Source of the DNA: Butyricicoccus_A sp963620595
GTDB taxonomy: Bacteria > Bacillota > Clostridia > Oscillospirales > Butyricicoccaceae
DNA length: 51,335 bases
NCBI GenBank assembly: GCA_963620595.1
Contig: CAVFAY010000019.1
Location: 1 to 51,335, forward strand
Reading direction: 5' to 3'
How positions within the stretch are numbered: the first letter of the stretch is position 1; every line of letters starts with the position of its first letter. Positions 25,751 to 34,487 of the stretch are shown piece after piece. Made by a program: the position numbers and the translations under genes. A model generated the notes under the pieces. That model searched no databases. It was not told where the DNA came from and saw only the letters and a program-made list of their open reading frames with translations.

Positions 25751-26368
25751 ATGGGATACATTGGAATCGTTGATTATGGCGCAGGAAATCTTATGAGCGT
25801 ATCCAACTCATTGAATTTTCTTGGGCTGGAAAATAAAATTGTCACGACACCAGAGCTGATGGAACAGGCCTCTGGCATTATCCTTCCGGGTGTCGGTGCA
25901 TTTCCGGATGCGATGCAGGCATTGGAGGAATCCGGCCTCACACAGTCGCTGATTCAGGCAGCAAAGACAAAGCCATTTTTGGGCATTTGTCTCGGCGCAC
26001 AGATGTTGTTTGAAGAGAGTGACGAGATTCGCCCAACCAAGGGCTTGGGTTTGCTGCCGGGTCGCGTACAGAAAATTGAAACTGATCTCAAGCTGCCGCA
26101 AATTGGCTGGAACAGCTTGCAGTATCACAAACAGGATTCGTTGCTGGCGGGCGTGCCGGAAGGTGCTTATGTGTACTTTGTACATACCTTTAAGATGTGC
26201 CCGTCTGACAGCAATGACTTGATTGCAACCTGTGATTACAACGATCAAGTCACGGCATTGGTTGGACGCGGACAGATGTACGGCAGTCAGTTCCATCCAG
26301 AAAAGAGCGGAGAGGTCGGCATGACCATCCTGCGCAACTTCGGAAACATGGTAGGAGGGGCAGAATGA
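25751..26368 (+). CDS. hisH: Imidazole glycerol phosphate synthase, glutaminase subunit
   Basis: HisH hydrolyses glutamine and passes ammonia to HisF. It is a class I glutamine amidotransferase with nucleophile Cys80 in LGICLGAQM and the His182-Glu184 pair in FHPEKSG. The N-terminal DYGAGNLMSV motif is characteristic of HisH. It has 205 residues. Its stop overlaps the hisA start by ATGA. hisB, usually just before hisH, is absent. Confidence 0.96.
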   Translation: MGYIGIVDYGAGNLMSVSNSLNFLGLENKIVTTPELMEQASGIILPGVGAFPDAMQALEESGLTQSLIQAAKTKPFLGICLGAQMLFEESDEIRPTKGLGLLPGRVQKIETDLKLPQIGWNSLQYHKQDSLLAGVPEGAYVYFVHTFKMCPSDSNDLIATCDYNDQVTALVGRGQMYGSQFHPEKSGEVGMTILRNFGNMVGGAE

Positions 26369-27087
26369 GAATTTTACCTGCAATTGACCTGCACGATCAG
26401 ATGTGTGTCCGTCTGGTCAAGGGCGATTACGCAACCGCACACAAGGTTGCAGAGGATGCAGTAGATACAGCAAAGGCATTTTTGGCAGCCGGTGCCGAGC
26501 AGATTCACATGGTGGATCTGGACGGCGCAAAGGACGGCACCCATCCAAACTATCCGGTGGTTCGCCGTGTCATTGAGCAGACTGGCGCAGCGGTTGAGCT
26601 GGGCGGCGGCATCCGTACCATGGAGGATGTCGAGCGCGTGTTAGAGCTGGGCGTCAAGCGCGTGATTATTGGCTCTGCGGCGGTAAAAAATCCGCAGTTT
26701 GTCAAGGAAGCCTGCGAGAAATATGGCGACAAAATTGCGGTTGGCATTGATGCGCTGCATGGCACGGTTCGCACTGAGGGTTGGATCAAGGACAGCGGCA
26801 CGGATTACATCGCTTTTGCCAAGCTGATGGAATCTTACGGCGTCAAGACCATCATCTTTACGGATATTGATAAGGATGGTATGCTGTCCGGACCGAATTT
26901 CGACCAGCTACAGGCCTTGCGCGATGCTGTTTCCTGCGGTATTGTGGCATCCGGCGGCGTTTCTACACTGGAAGACATTGCAAAACTGCGCGATATGGGC
27001 ATTGAAGAAGCAATTGCCGGTAAAGCAGTCTATACCGGTCAGCTGGATGTCAAGCAGGCAATTGCTGTGGCAGCAGGGGAGGCGTAA
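26365..27087 (+). CDS. hisA: Phosphoribosylformimino-5-aminoimidazole carboxamide ribotide isomerase
   Basis: HisA opens the ribose ring of ProFAR by an Amadori rearrangement in a half-barrel-duplicated TIM fold. The catalytic Asp8 appears in ILPAIDLHD, and the second acid is in the VGIDALHG strand near residue 130. Phosphate-site glycines are at VELGGGIRTM near 75 and IVASGGVST near 195. It has 240 residues, typical. It overlaps hisH and is followed by hisF two bases after its stop, so the three are coupled. In organisms lacking trpF an enzyme like this can be PriA, but no tryptophan genes are here to suggest it. Confidence 0.96.
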   Translation: MRILPAIDLHDQMCVRLVKGDYATAHKVAEDAVDTAKAFLAAGAEQIHMVDLDGAKDGTHPNYPVVRRVIEQTGAAVELGGGIRTMEDVERVLELGVKRVIIGSAAVKNPQFVKEACEKYGDKIAVGIDALHGTVRTEGWIKDSGTDYIAFAKLMESYGVKTIIFTDIDKDGMLSGPNFDQLQALRDAVSCGIVASGGVSTLEDIAKLRDMGIEEAIAGKAVYTGQLDVKQAIAVAAGEA

Positions 27088-27089
27088 CG

Positions 27090-27863
27090 ATGCTCGCAAA
27101 ACGTATTATCCCTTGCTTGGATGTCAATGATGGCCGCGTGGTCAAGGGCGTCAACTTTGTCAATTTGCGCGATGCAGGCGATCCGGTAGAGCTGGCAACC
27201 TTTTATTCGCAGCAGGGAGCAGACGAGATTGTCTTTCTGGACATCACAGCGACCTATGAGAACCGCCAGACCATTGCGGATGTTGTGCGCCGCACGGCGC
27301 AGCAGGTGTTTGTTCCGCTGACTGTCGGCGGCGGAATTCGCACGAGCGATGACTTCAAGGAATTGCTCCGCGCCGGTGCAGATAAGATTTCTGTCAACTC
27401 GGCTGCCGTATCCAACAAACAGCTGATTGCAGAGGCTGCACAGAAGTTCGGTAGCCAGTGCGTGGTTGTCGCAATTGATGCGCGCGCTTGTACCGATTTG
27501 GAAAAGTGCCCGAGCGGCTATGAAGTATATGTTGCAGGCGGCAGAAAGCCAACCGGTTTGGACGCTGTCGCATGGGCAAAGGAGGTCTATGAACTGGGTG
27601 CAGGCGAAATTTTGCTGACTTCGATGGATAAGGATGGCACCAAATCCGGCTTCGAGCTGAACTTGACGGATTTGGTCGCACAGTCTGTCGGCATTCCGGT
27701 CATTGCCTCCGGCGGCTGCGGCAACTTGGAGCATTTTGCGGAAGTATTTGAAAAGACTGGTGCTGATGCAGCTCTGGCAGCTTCTCTGTTTCATTATGGA
27801 GAACTGACGGTTCCACAGGTAAAGGAATACCTGCACGGCAAGAATATTCCGGTAAGACTGTGA
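27090..27863 (+). CDS. hisF: Imidazole glycerol phosphate synthase, cyclase subunit
   Basis: HisF closes the imidazole ring to give IGP and AICAR, using ammonia from HisH. It is a TIM barrel of 257 residues with catalytic Asp11 in IIPCLDVNDGRVVKG and a second acid in LTSMDKDGTKSG near residue 180. The glycine-rich VGGGIRTSDD (near 82) binds phosphate. GGGGAGG precedes the ATG inside the end of hisA. It forms a heterodimer with the hisH product. Confidence 0.97.
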   Translation: MLAKRIIPCLDVNDGRVVKGVNFVNLRDAGDPVELATFYSQQGADEIVFLDITATYENRQTIADVVRRTAQQVFVPLTVGGGIRTSDDFKELLRAGADKISVNSAAVSNKQLIAEAAQKFGSQCVVVAIDARACTDLEKCPSGYEVYVAGGRKPTGLDAVAWAKEVYELGAGEILLTSMDKDGTKSGFELNLTDLVAQSVGIPVIASGGCGNLEHFAEVFEKTGADAALAASLFHYGELTVPQVKEYLHGKNIPVRL

Positions 27864-27872
27864 GGAAAGACA

Positions 27873-28205
27873 ATGAATTTAGATAAGTTTTTCAAAAAAG
27901 GAGAGCTGATTCCGGTTATCTGTCAGGATGAGCGGAACAATGAAGTTCTCATGCTGGGCTATGCAAACAAGCAGGCGCTGGCAAACACGATGGAAACGGG
28001 AACCGCTTGGTTTTTCTCCCGCAGCCGTCAGAAGCTGTGGAACAAGGGCGAAACCTCTGGCAATTTCATTTTTGTCAGTGAGATTTTGACCGACTGCGAT
28101 GATGACACGCTCATTTATCGCGGCATCCCAAAGGGACCTACCTGTCACACCGGCAATCGCACCTGCTTCTATCAGGAACCAATTTGGAAAAAGCCAGAGG
28201 AATAA
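27873..28205 (+). CDS. hisI: Phosphoribosyl-AMP cyclohydrolase
   Basis: This enzyme hydrolyses the adenine ring of PR-AMP (step 3). It is the monofunctional HisI: the VMLGYAN-type motif reads LMLGYANKQAL near residue 26, TAWFFSRSRQKLWNKGETS is the core near 45-63, and CDDDTLIY plus the GPTCHTGNRTCFY cysteines make up the Zn/Mg sites. At 110 residues it lacks the C-terminal PR-ATP pyrophosphatase domain (HisE), so that activity must be coded elsewhere. It is the last gene of the operon, before a terminator. Confidence 0.96.
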   Translation: MNLDKFFKKGELIPVICQDERNNEVLMLGYANKQALANTMETGTAWFFSRSRQKLWNKGETSGNFIFVSEILTDCDDDTLIYRGIPKGPTCHTGNRTCFYQEPIWKKPEE

Positions 28206-28210
28206 GAAAA

Positions 28211-28250
28211 AAGGCACGAGATCGCAAGCGCGATTTCGCGCCTTTACTTT
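28211..28250 (+). terminator. Terminator of the his operon
   Basis: A 15-bp stem with G-U pairs (28211-28225 with 28230-28244) is followed by a T-rich stretch at 28243-28251. Confidence 0.8.
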
Positions 28251-28259
28251 TAAAAATAA

Positions 28260-28288
28260 TTGTGATTTGCCTTCTTCTATGCTACAAT
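28260..28288 (+). promoter_or_regulatory. Promoter of xth
   Basis: TTGTGA (28260-28265), 17 bases and TACAAT (28283-28288) lie 35 bases before xth. The same hexamers and spacing recur before sstT. Confidence 0.65.
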
Positions 28289-28323
28289 GACAGCAGTTTA
28301 ATACAAGGGAGGAAAATCTGTCG

Positions 28324-29079
28324 ATGAGACTCGTTTCATGGAACGTAAATGGTCTGAGAGCGTGTTTAGGCAAGGGCTTTCAGGACGTCTTTGATACAGT
28401 AAATGCTGACATGTTCTGCTTACAGGAGACCAAAATGCAGCCGGGACAGGCACAGGTTGCCTGTGAGGGCTATGAGGAATATTGGTACAGCGCAGAAAAG
28501 AAGGGATATAGCGGCACAGCGCTGTTTACACGCAAAAAGCCGATAGAGGTTGTCTGCGGCATGGGAATGGACGCACATGACCACGAAGGACGCATCATTA
28601 CAGCAGAATATGAGAATTTCTATCTTGTCACCTGTTATACACCGAATTCGCAGAGTGAACTCAAGCGGCTGGATTATCGGATGCAGTGGGAAGATGATTT
28701 CCGCGATTATGTGAAAGAACTGGACGCGCTCAAGCCGGTCATTATCTGTGGCGATTTGAACGTAGCACATGAAGAGATTGATTTGAAGAATCCGAAAACC
28801 AATCGAAAAAATGCGGGATTCTCAGATGAAGAGCGCGCAAAAATGACAGAGCTGCTGGAGTCTGGCTTTACAGACAGCTTCCGGTATCTGTATCCAGAGC
28901 GGGAAGGCATATATAGTTGGTGGTCGTATCGTTTTCATGCGAGAGAAAAGAACGCAGGCTGGCGCATTGACTATTTTTTGGTTTCCGATCGCATCAAGGA
29001 TAAGATTCAAAAGGCGGAGATTTTGACTGATATACTGGGCAGTGACCATTGTCCGGTGTTGTTGGAGATTGATTTGTAA
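28324..29079 (+). CDS. xth: Exodeoxyribonuclease III
   Basis: This AP endonuclease and 3'-exonuclease of base-excision repair has 251 residues of the EEP nuclease fold. Motifs in order: SWNVNGLRA at the N-terminus, FCLQETKMQPGQ near residue 35 (metal-binding Glu), CGDLNVAHEEIDLKNPK near 140-156, and the catalytic GSDHCPVLLEIDL at the C-terminus. AGGGAGG lies about 11 bases before the ATG. It is a single-gene unit with promoter and terminator. Confidence 0.96.
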   Translation: MRLVSWNVNGLRACLGKGFQDVFDTVNADMFCLQETKMQPGQAQVACEGYEEYWYSAEKKGYSGTALFTRKKPIEVVCGMGMDAHDHEGRIITAEYENFYLVTCYTPNSQSELKRLDYRMQWEDDFRDYVKELDALKPVIICGDLNVAHEEIDLKNPKTNRKNAGFSDEERAKMTELLESGFTDSFRYLYPEREGIYSWWSYRFHAREKNAGWRIDYFLVSDRIKDKIQKAEILTDILGSDHCPVLLEIDL

Positions 29080-29089
29080 TATAGATAAG

Positions 29090-29125
29090 AATCAGTTGTC
29101 AATACTATTGACAACTGATTTTTTT
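29090..29125 (+). terminator. Terminator of xth
   Basis: AATCAGTTGTCAA (29090-29102) pairs perfectly with TTGACAACTGATT (29108-29120) and runs into seven T. Confidence 0.92.
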
Positions 29126-29191
29126 ATCTTCTAAAGGGTTATAAAGTTGTTAATATCTTGTCTAAATTTCTTTTTTGCAACAGAATTGATG

Positions 29192-29271
29192 TATAATAAG
29201 TCATGAACAAAAAGAGACAAACATAGTAAAAGATTTCTGCTGGCTGTACGAATACAGTACAGCAGTTTTTT
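29192..29271 (+). promoter_or_regulatory. Promoter, short ORF and leader terminator before the activase
   Basis: TATAAT at 29192-29197 has no good -35. Downstream lies a strong hairpin: 29241-29250 with 29257-29265 and a run of six T to 29271, still 22 bases before the activase ATG. Between them a 7-codon frame (MNKKRQT, 29203-29226) starts at about the expected transcription start and has no ribosome site. The arrangement is that of an attenuator leader, though read-through control is an inference. Confidence 0.55.
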
Positions 29272-29292
29272 AGAAGTGAGAGTAAAGACAGC

Positions 29293-32200
29293 ATGAACGA
29301 TTCAATCAAACATCAAGAATATCTTTTGTTGGGACTGGATGTCGGATCAACGACAGTGAAAGCGGCAGTATTGCGACCGGGAGAGCAAAAGCCGCTGTTT
29401 GTGCGATACCGCCGACATCATGCAGAACAGCTGCATGCCATGCGCTTGCTGCTGGAGGAGGTTCAGCAGGCATTTCCACAGGAAAAATTCCGTATTGCCG
29501 TGTGCGGCAGCGGAGGCAAGCCAATTGCTGATTGCACAGGGGTTCATTTTGTGCAGGAAGTGGTTGCCAATGCCTCTGCGGTGCGCCATTTGTACCCGCA
29601 GACACGCACGGCTATTGAGCTGGGCGGACAGGATGCAAAAATTATCTTTTTTCAATACGATGAGAACGCCAAGCAGCTTGTCGCGCGGGATATGCGCATG
29701 AACGGAAGCTGTGCCGGTGGTACCGGTGCGTTTATTGATGAGATTGCCGCATTGCTCAAAACACCAACAGAAGGATTTGAAGCGTTGGCGAGCCAGGGCA
29801 GTACCCTTCACAGCATCAGTGGTCGATGCGGCGTTTTCGCTAAGACGGATATTCAGTCTGTACTCAATGCAGGCGGTGCGCGAGAAGATATTGCTCTATC
29901 TGCTTTTCATGCGATTGCCAAGCAAACCATTGGCGGCTTATCACAGGGATTGGACATCACGTCACCGGTTATTTTTGAAGGCGGTCCGTTGACGTTTAAT
30001 CCAACGTTGGTTCGCGTCTTTTGTGAGAGACTGCATTTGTCTGAAGAAGAAATCATTCGTCCGGAACATCCGGATACCATTGTGGCACTCGGCGCGGCAC
30101 TGAGTATTTCGGAGCTGTTTGGCGAGGATGCCGCGGATGTCCATGAGCTGGAAGAAAAAATTGCGCAGCTCCGGCAAGCAGAAATGCAAAGTAAGCACAC
30201 GATCAGCAAACACGCAGAGCCGTATTTTTCAACGGAACAGGCTTGCCAGGCATGGCGCAAGCTGCATGAAAGCCCGCAAATCCACCGAAGTTCGGCACAG
30301 GCAGGAGATACCCTGCGCGTGTATATCGGTGTTGATGCAGGCAGTACGACGAGCAAATTGGTGCTCATGGACGAAGAAGAAACGGTCATTGACCGATTTT
30401 ATGCCAATAACCGCGGAGATCCGATTCAGGTTATCCGACAAGGTTTGATGGAGCTGTATGAAAGCTATGCACAGCGCGGCATTCGCTTAGAAGTGCTCGG
30501 ATTGGGCACGACAGGATATGGTGAACACATGCTGGCAAAGGCGTTTGGTGCGGATTATCATACAGTGGAAACTGTTGCCCACGCCGCCGCTGCACAGAAG
30601 TATGTGCCGGATGTCAGCTTTGTTTTGGACATCGGCGGACAGGACATGAAGGCGATGTGGATTGATAATGGCGTGGTGACGAATATCACGCTGAATGAAG
30701 CCTGTTCTTCCGGCTGCGGTTCCTTTTTGGAAGGATTTGCTGCAGCGTTAGGCATTCCTGTCGATCAGATTGCCGATGCGGCATTTCGTTCGCGGCAGCC
30801 TGCCGATTTGGGCAGTCGCTGCACTGTCTTCATGAACAGCACGATTATTACGGAACAGAAAAACGGTCGGACACCGGAGGATATTATGGCGGGACTTTGC
30901 CGGTCAATTATCCGCAATGTCTTTACCAAGGTTGTACGCATTTCCAATCCATCTGTGCTTGGCAAGCATGTGGTTGTGCAGGGCGGTACGTTTAAAAATG
31001 ATGCTGTGCTGTGTGCCTTGGAGCAGTATTTGGGACAGCCGGTCACCCGTGCACCATATCCGGGAGAAATGGGTGCCATCGGTGCGGCACTGCTCACCAA
31101 AAGACAGGCGGGCGCACACGCGGTCAGCAATTTTATTGGATTTTTTGCTCTTCCGAATTTTCAGTACAGCAAACAGGATGGCGTGCCGTGTCCGTTCTGC
31201 GGCAATCATTGCAGCAGAACCATTCTTCGATTTTCGAACGGCAGTTCCTTTATCACGGGCAATCGCTGTGAGCGCGGCGAAATTTTGGGCAATCCCAATG
31301 ATGCCACAGTGCGGGAACAGGTCAAGCATACGTGCCGCACAAAGGACGATGTGCCGAATTTGTTTCGAACCAGAGAACAGTTGTTGTTTCATGATTATAC
31401 CTATCCGCAGTTGGCTGAGCAAAAAGATGTGACCATTGGCATTCCACGCGTGTTGTCCTTCTGGGACACGATGCCATTTTGGAAGGTGTTTTGGCGCAGC
31501 TTGGGATACCGTGTGCAGGTGTCTGACAGCAGCACACGGGACATGTATGAAAACGGCTTGTCTGCGGTTACCTCGGATACGGTTTGTTTTCCGGCGAAGC
31601 TTGTGCATGGACATCTGCGCAATTTGAAGGAAAAGGGTGTAGATCGTATTTTTATGCCGTCTATCACGACGGTAAAAAGCGAAAACTTAGCGGAAACCAG
31701 CGAGTCCATGTGTGCTGTCGTCAAGGGATACCCGATTGTCATCCGCAATTCGGATAACCCGGAACGCCGATGGGGCATTCCGTTTGATGCGCCGCTGTTC
31801 CACTGGCATCTGCCCGAGGACAGAGACCGACAGCTCACGCAGTATATGCAACAGACATTTGGCATTGCACCGGAACTGACGCGGAAAGCAATCGCGGCAG
31901 GAGATGCAGCACAGCAGGAATTTTCTGACCGCTTAAAGGCGGAAGGACAGAAAATTATTGATACTGTGCAAAACAATGGCACATATGCCATTGTTTTGGC
32001 GTCCAGACCGTATCAAAATGATGCACTGGTCAATCATGATTTACCGGAGTTGTTCACCGAGCACCATATACCGGTGCTGACCATAGACAGTCTGCCAGAC
32101 ATCAATCGCGTGGATCTGCACAACAGTCGATTGGATATTGTCAATAACTATCATGCGCGGATGCTGTCCGGTGCTGTGCTTGCAGCAGGCTGTGATTATT

Positions 32201-33666
32201 TGGAGTACGCACAGGTTGTCAGCTTTGGCTGTGGACATGATGCGTATCTATCCGATGAGATCATCCGTATGATGAATGAAATCAGCGGAAAACATCCGCT
32301 GGTGCTCAAACTGGATGAGAGCGACGCTACCGGTCCGCTGCGTATTCGTGTAAGAAGCTTTTTGGAGACAGCGGCACAGCGCAGAACACGGACGAACGGA
32401 CAGGTACACGAATTGTCCGATCCATACCCGACAAAATTCACCAAGCAGGATGCCAAAGAACGCATTGTGCTCGTGCCGAATACCTCTCATGCGTTTAGCC
32501 GAGTCATGTCAGCAGCATTCAGCGCCCAACATATCAAGGCAGAGCCGCTGCCGGTCGGAAGAGAGGAAGCCATTCGACTCGGCAAGCAGTATGTGCACAA
32601 TGATATTTGCTTCCCGGCACAAATTGTTATCGGTGAAGCGTTGGAAGCACTGCGCAGCGGTAAATATCAAGGCAAACAGGTTGCCATTGGTATGGGTAAG
32701 TACATCGGAGACTGCCGTTTGACGCATTATAGTGCGCTGCTGCGCAAGGCGCTGGACGATGCGGGATTTGCTGATGTTCCAATTTTGACCAACGATGATA
32801 AGGACAGCCATGATATGCATCCGGGTTTCCGCATGAGTCTGATGTCTGCACTCAATATTGCATTTGCTCTGCCAATGATTGACGTATTGGAAGAACTGCT
32901 GCGCAAGATGCGTCCGTATGAGCTGGTTGCAGGCAGTGCCGATGCCGCTTTTGAGCGGGCGATGGATGCTGTTATCGACGGGATGGAGCACGGCGGCATT
33001 CTCGGTATGCGCAGCGGATTTAAACGCGCGATTGACATCATGTGCGATGTGGCGTATGATCGGAGTAGACGCAGACCGACTGTTCTCATCGTGGGTGAGT
33101 ACTTGCTCAATTTCCATCCCGGCGCAAACCATGATATTGAAAAGTATTTGGAGGAAAATGGATTTGAAATTATTGAGGCGCGCATGACTGATGTCATTCG
33201 CAAGTCGTATTTTTACATTGATGCGCAGATTCGGGAATATAAGCTCAAAAAGCCGATGGGTGAAAAGATTTGGTATTTTACCGCAGATGAGATCTTCAAT
33301 GCGGCACATGCCATGACAGATGCGATTGCGAAAAAGCATCCGCTGTACCATCGGGCGGCACGAATGCAGGAGATTATCAAGGACAGCGATCCGATTATTC
33401 ACCATACCTTTGATGCTGGTGAGGGTGTGCTGATTCCAGGAGAAATTCTGCACAACGCCAAAAATGGTTGCCGGAACTTTATCATTTTACAGCCGTTTGG
33501 ATGCCTGCCCAATCATGTTGTCGGACGCGGTATCGCAAAAAGACTCAAGGAGTTGTATCCGGATGCGCAGATTTTGCCGCTGGATTACGATCCGGATGTC
33601 AGTTTTGCGAATGTAGAAAATCGTCTGCAAATGCTGATCATGAACGAGAAAAGCAAACACGCATAA
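29293..33666 (+). CDS. Tandem acyl-CoA dehydratase activase, giant 1457-residue form
   Basis: This large protein carries two BcrA/BadF-type ASKHA ATPase domains. The first (about 1-270) opens with GLDVGSTTVKAAVL; its cluster cysteines are in NGSCAGGTGAF and SGRCGVFAKTD. The second (about 345-610) opens with YIGVDAGSTTSKLVLM and keeps the matching NEACSSGCGSF and GSRCTVFMN cysteines. A zinc-like CPFCGNHC site near 634-641 and a GNRCERG motif near 655 lead into a C-terminal half that resembles DUF2229 and 2-hydroxyglutaryl-CoA dehydratase subunit folds. In characterised activases, such cysteines bind a [4Fe-4S] cluster at a dimer interface and ATP drives electron transfer into a dehydratase. 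Here both domains are in one chain, with no dehydratase genes beside it. The next gene starts ten bases after its stop. Confidence 0.88.
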   Translation: MNDSIKHQEYLLLGLDVGSTTVKAAVLRPGEQKPLFVRYRRHHAEQLHAMRLLLEEVQQAFPQEKFRIAVCGSGGKPIADCTGVHFVQEVVANASAVRHLYPQTRTAIELGGQDAKIIFFQYDENAKQLVARDMRMNGSCAGGTGAFIDEIAALLKTPTEGFEALASQGSTLHSISGRCGVFAKTDIQSVLNAGGAREDIALSAFHAIAKQTIGGLSQGLDITSPVIFEGGPLTFNPTLVRVFCERLHLSEEEIIRPEHPDTIVALGAALSISELFGEDAADVHELEEKIAQLRQAEMQSKHTISKHAEPYFSTEQACQAWRKLHESPQIHRSSAQAGDTLRVYIGVDAGSTTSKLVLMDEEETVIDRFYANNRGDPIQVIRQGLMELYESYAQRGIRLEVLGLGTTGYGEHMLAKAFGADYHTVETVAHAAAAQKYVPDVSFVLDIGGQDMKAMWIDNGVVTNITLNEACSSGCGSFLEGFAAALGIPVDQIADAAFRSRQPADLGSRCTVFMNSTIITEQKNGRTPEDIMAGLCRSIIRNVFTKVVRISNPSVLGKHVVVQGGTFKNDAVLCALEQYLGQPVTRAPYPGEMGAIGAALLTKRQAGAHAVSNFIGFFALPNFQYSKQDGVPCPFCGNHCSRTILRFSNGSSFITGNRCERGEILGNPNDATVREQVKHTCRTKDDVPNLFRTREQLLFHDYTYPQLAEQKDVTIGIPRVLSFWDTMPFWKVFWRSLGYRVQVSDSSTRDMYENGLSAVTSDTVCFPAKLVHGHLRNLKEKGVDRIFMPSITTVKSENLAETSESMCAVVKGYPIVIRNSDNPERRWGIPFDAPLFHWHLPEDRDRQLTQYMQQTFGIAPELTRKAIAAGDAAQQEFSDRLKAEGQKIIDTVQNNGTYAIVLASRPYQNDALVNHDLPELFTEHHIPVLTIDSLPDINRVDLHNSRLDIVNNYHARMLSGAVLAAGCDYLEYAQVVSFGCGHDAYLSDEIIRMMNEISGKHPLVLKLDESDATGPLRIRVRSFLETAAQRRTRTNGQVHELSDPYPTKFTKQDAKERIVLVPNTSHAFSRVMSAAFSAQHIKAEPLPVGREEAIRLGKQYVHNDICFPAQIVIGEALEALRSGKYQGKQVAIGMGKYIGDCRLTHYSALLRKALDDAGFADVPILTNDDKDSHDMHPGFRMSLMSALNIAFALPMIDVLEELLRKMRPYELVAGSADAAFERAMDAVIDGMEHGGILGMRSGFKRAIDIMCDVAYDRSRRRPTVLIVGEYLLNFHPGANHDIEKYLEENGFEIIEARMTDVIRKSYFYIDAQIREYKLKKPMGEKIWYFTADEIFNAAHAMTDAIAKKHPLYHRAARMQEIIKDSDPIIHHTFDAGEGVLIPGEILHNAKNGCRNFIILQPFGCLPNHVVGRGIAKRLKELYPDAQILPLDYDPDVSFANVENRLQMLIMNEKSKHA

Positions 33667-33676
33667 GGGAGAAGCT

Positions 33677-34384
33677 ATGGGATTTTTGGGAAAATTACGC
33701 TGGGAAAAGCAGAAACGTAGCCAACGAGCGCATTATGAAGAGGAAGTTAAAAAAGCAGAGGCTCGGAAGCAGGGACACATTGACGCGTTGTTCAAACCGC
33801 TGCAGGCACTGCGAGGCAGTCAGCGCGGCCGCTGTGTGATTTTGGGAGCGGATGTTCAGCCATCGATTCTCGACCGATTGAATCATGAGTGTACGCTATG
33901 CAGTGCAGCAGGCTGGGAGAAGCTCAAAAAGACAGGCTGGCAGCCGACGTATCTGGGCATTCAAAGTCCATCCATGCTCGAACAAATTAAAGAATATATT
34001 GATAAGATTCCGGAACAGGGGATTTTTGCCGGAGATAATTTGACGATTCCTTCTCCAATGCCGAAAAATTGGATTGCATATCCGTATCTCGGCGTCTATA
34101 AATACTACTGTAACGAGTATAACACCCATCATGTCAAATTCAGCGGCGATGCACTGGAAGTCGTATATGATGGATATGACACCGTGTACTCACTGATGCA
34201 GATTGCGGTGTATCTCGGATTTACGGATCTGGTGCTGGTCGGCTGTGGATGCTGTCATCCGCAGGAAGAGAAGATGCAGTCGGCATTCCGAACAGCAAAA
34301 CAGTATGCCGATGCGCATGGCATCAACGTGTACAACGGCACACCAGGTGAAACCGACGACATCTTTCCGCTGTTTTCCTTGTAA
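33677..34384 (+). CDS. MptE-like/DUF115 family protein
   Basis: This 235-residue protein has a charged helical start (residues 1-45), then a Rossmann-like core. The C-terminal pattern, TVYSLMQIAVYLGFTDLVL followed by VYNGTPGE and IFPLFSL, resembles the end of the 6-hydroxymethylpterin diphosphokinase MptE-like family (DUF115), some of which act as glycosyltransferases. The usual nucleotide loop GNGPS appears altered to GADVQPS near residue 58, and CGCCH occurs where the family often has Asp and other residues. Function is therefore open. GGGAGA precedes the ATG ten bases after the activase, so the two form an operon; any common role is unproven. Confidence 0.6.
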   Translation: MGFLGKLRWEKQKRSQRAHYEEEVKKAEARKQGHIDALFKPLQALRGSQRGRCVILGADVQPSILDRLNHECTLCSAAGWEKLKKTGWQPTYLGIQSPSMLEQIKEYIDKIPEQGIFAGDNLTIPSPMPKNWIAYPYLGVYKYYCNEYNTHHVKFSGDALEVVYDGYDTVYSLMQIAVYLGFTDLVLVGCGCCHPQEEKMQSAFRTAKQYADAHGINVYNGTPGETDDIFPLFSL

Positions 34385-34419
34385 TTTACAAATTTGTTCT
34401 AAAATTTACATACAATGCA

Positions 34420-34448
34420 TTGATACCTAACTGCAAAGAGTCTACAAT
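34420..34448 (+). promoter_or_regulatory. Promoter of the alarmone synthetase gene
   Basis: TTGATA (34420-34425), a 17-base spacer and TACAAT (34443-34448). Confidence 0.75.
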
Positions 34449-34487
34449 AAAATAGATAGAGAATACATGGCAGGGGAGCGATGCGGC

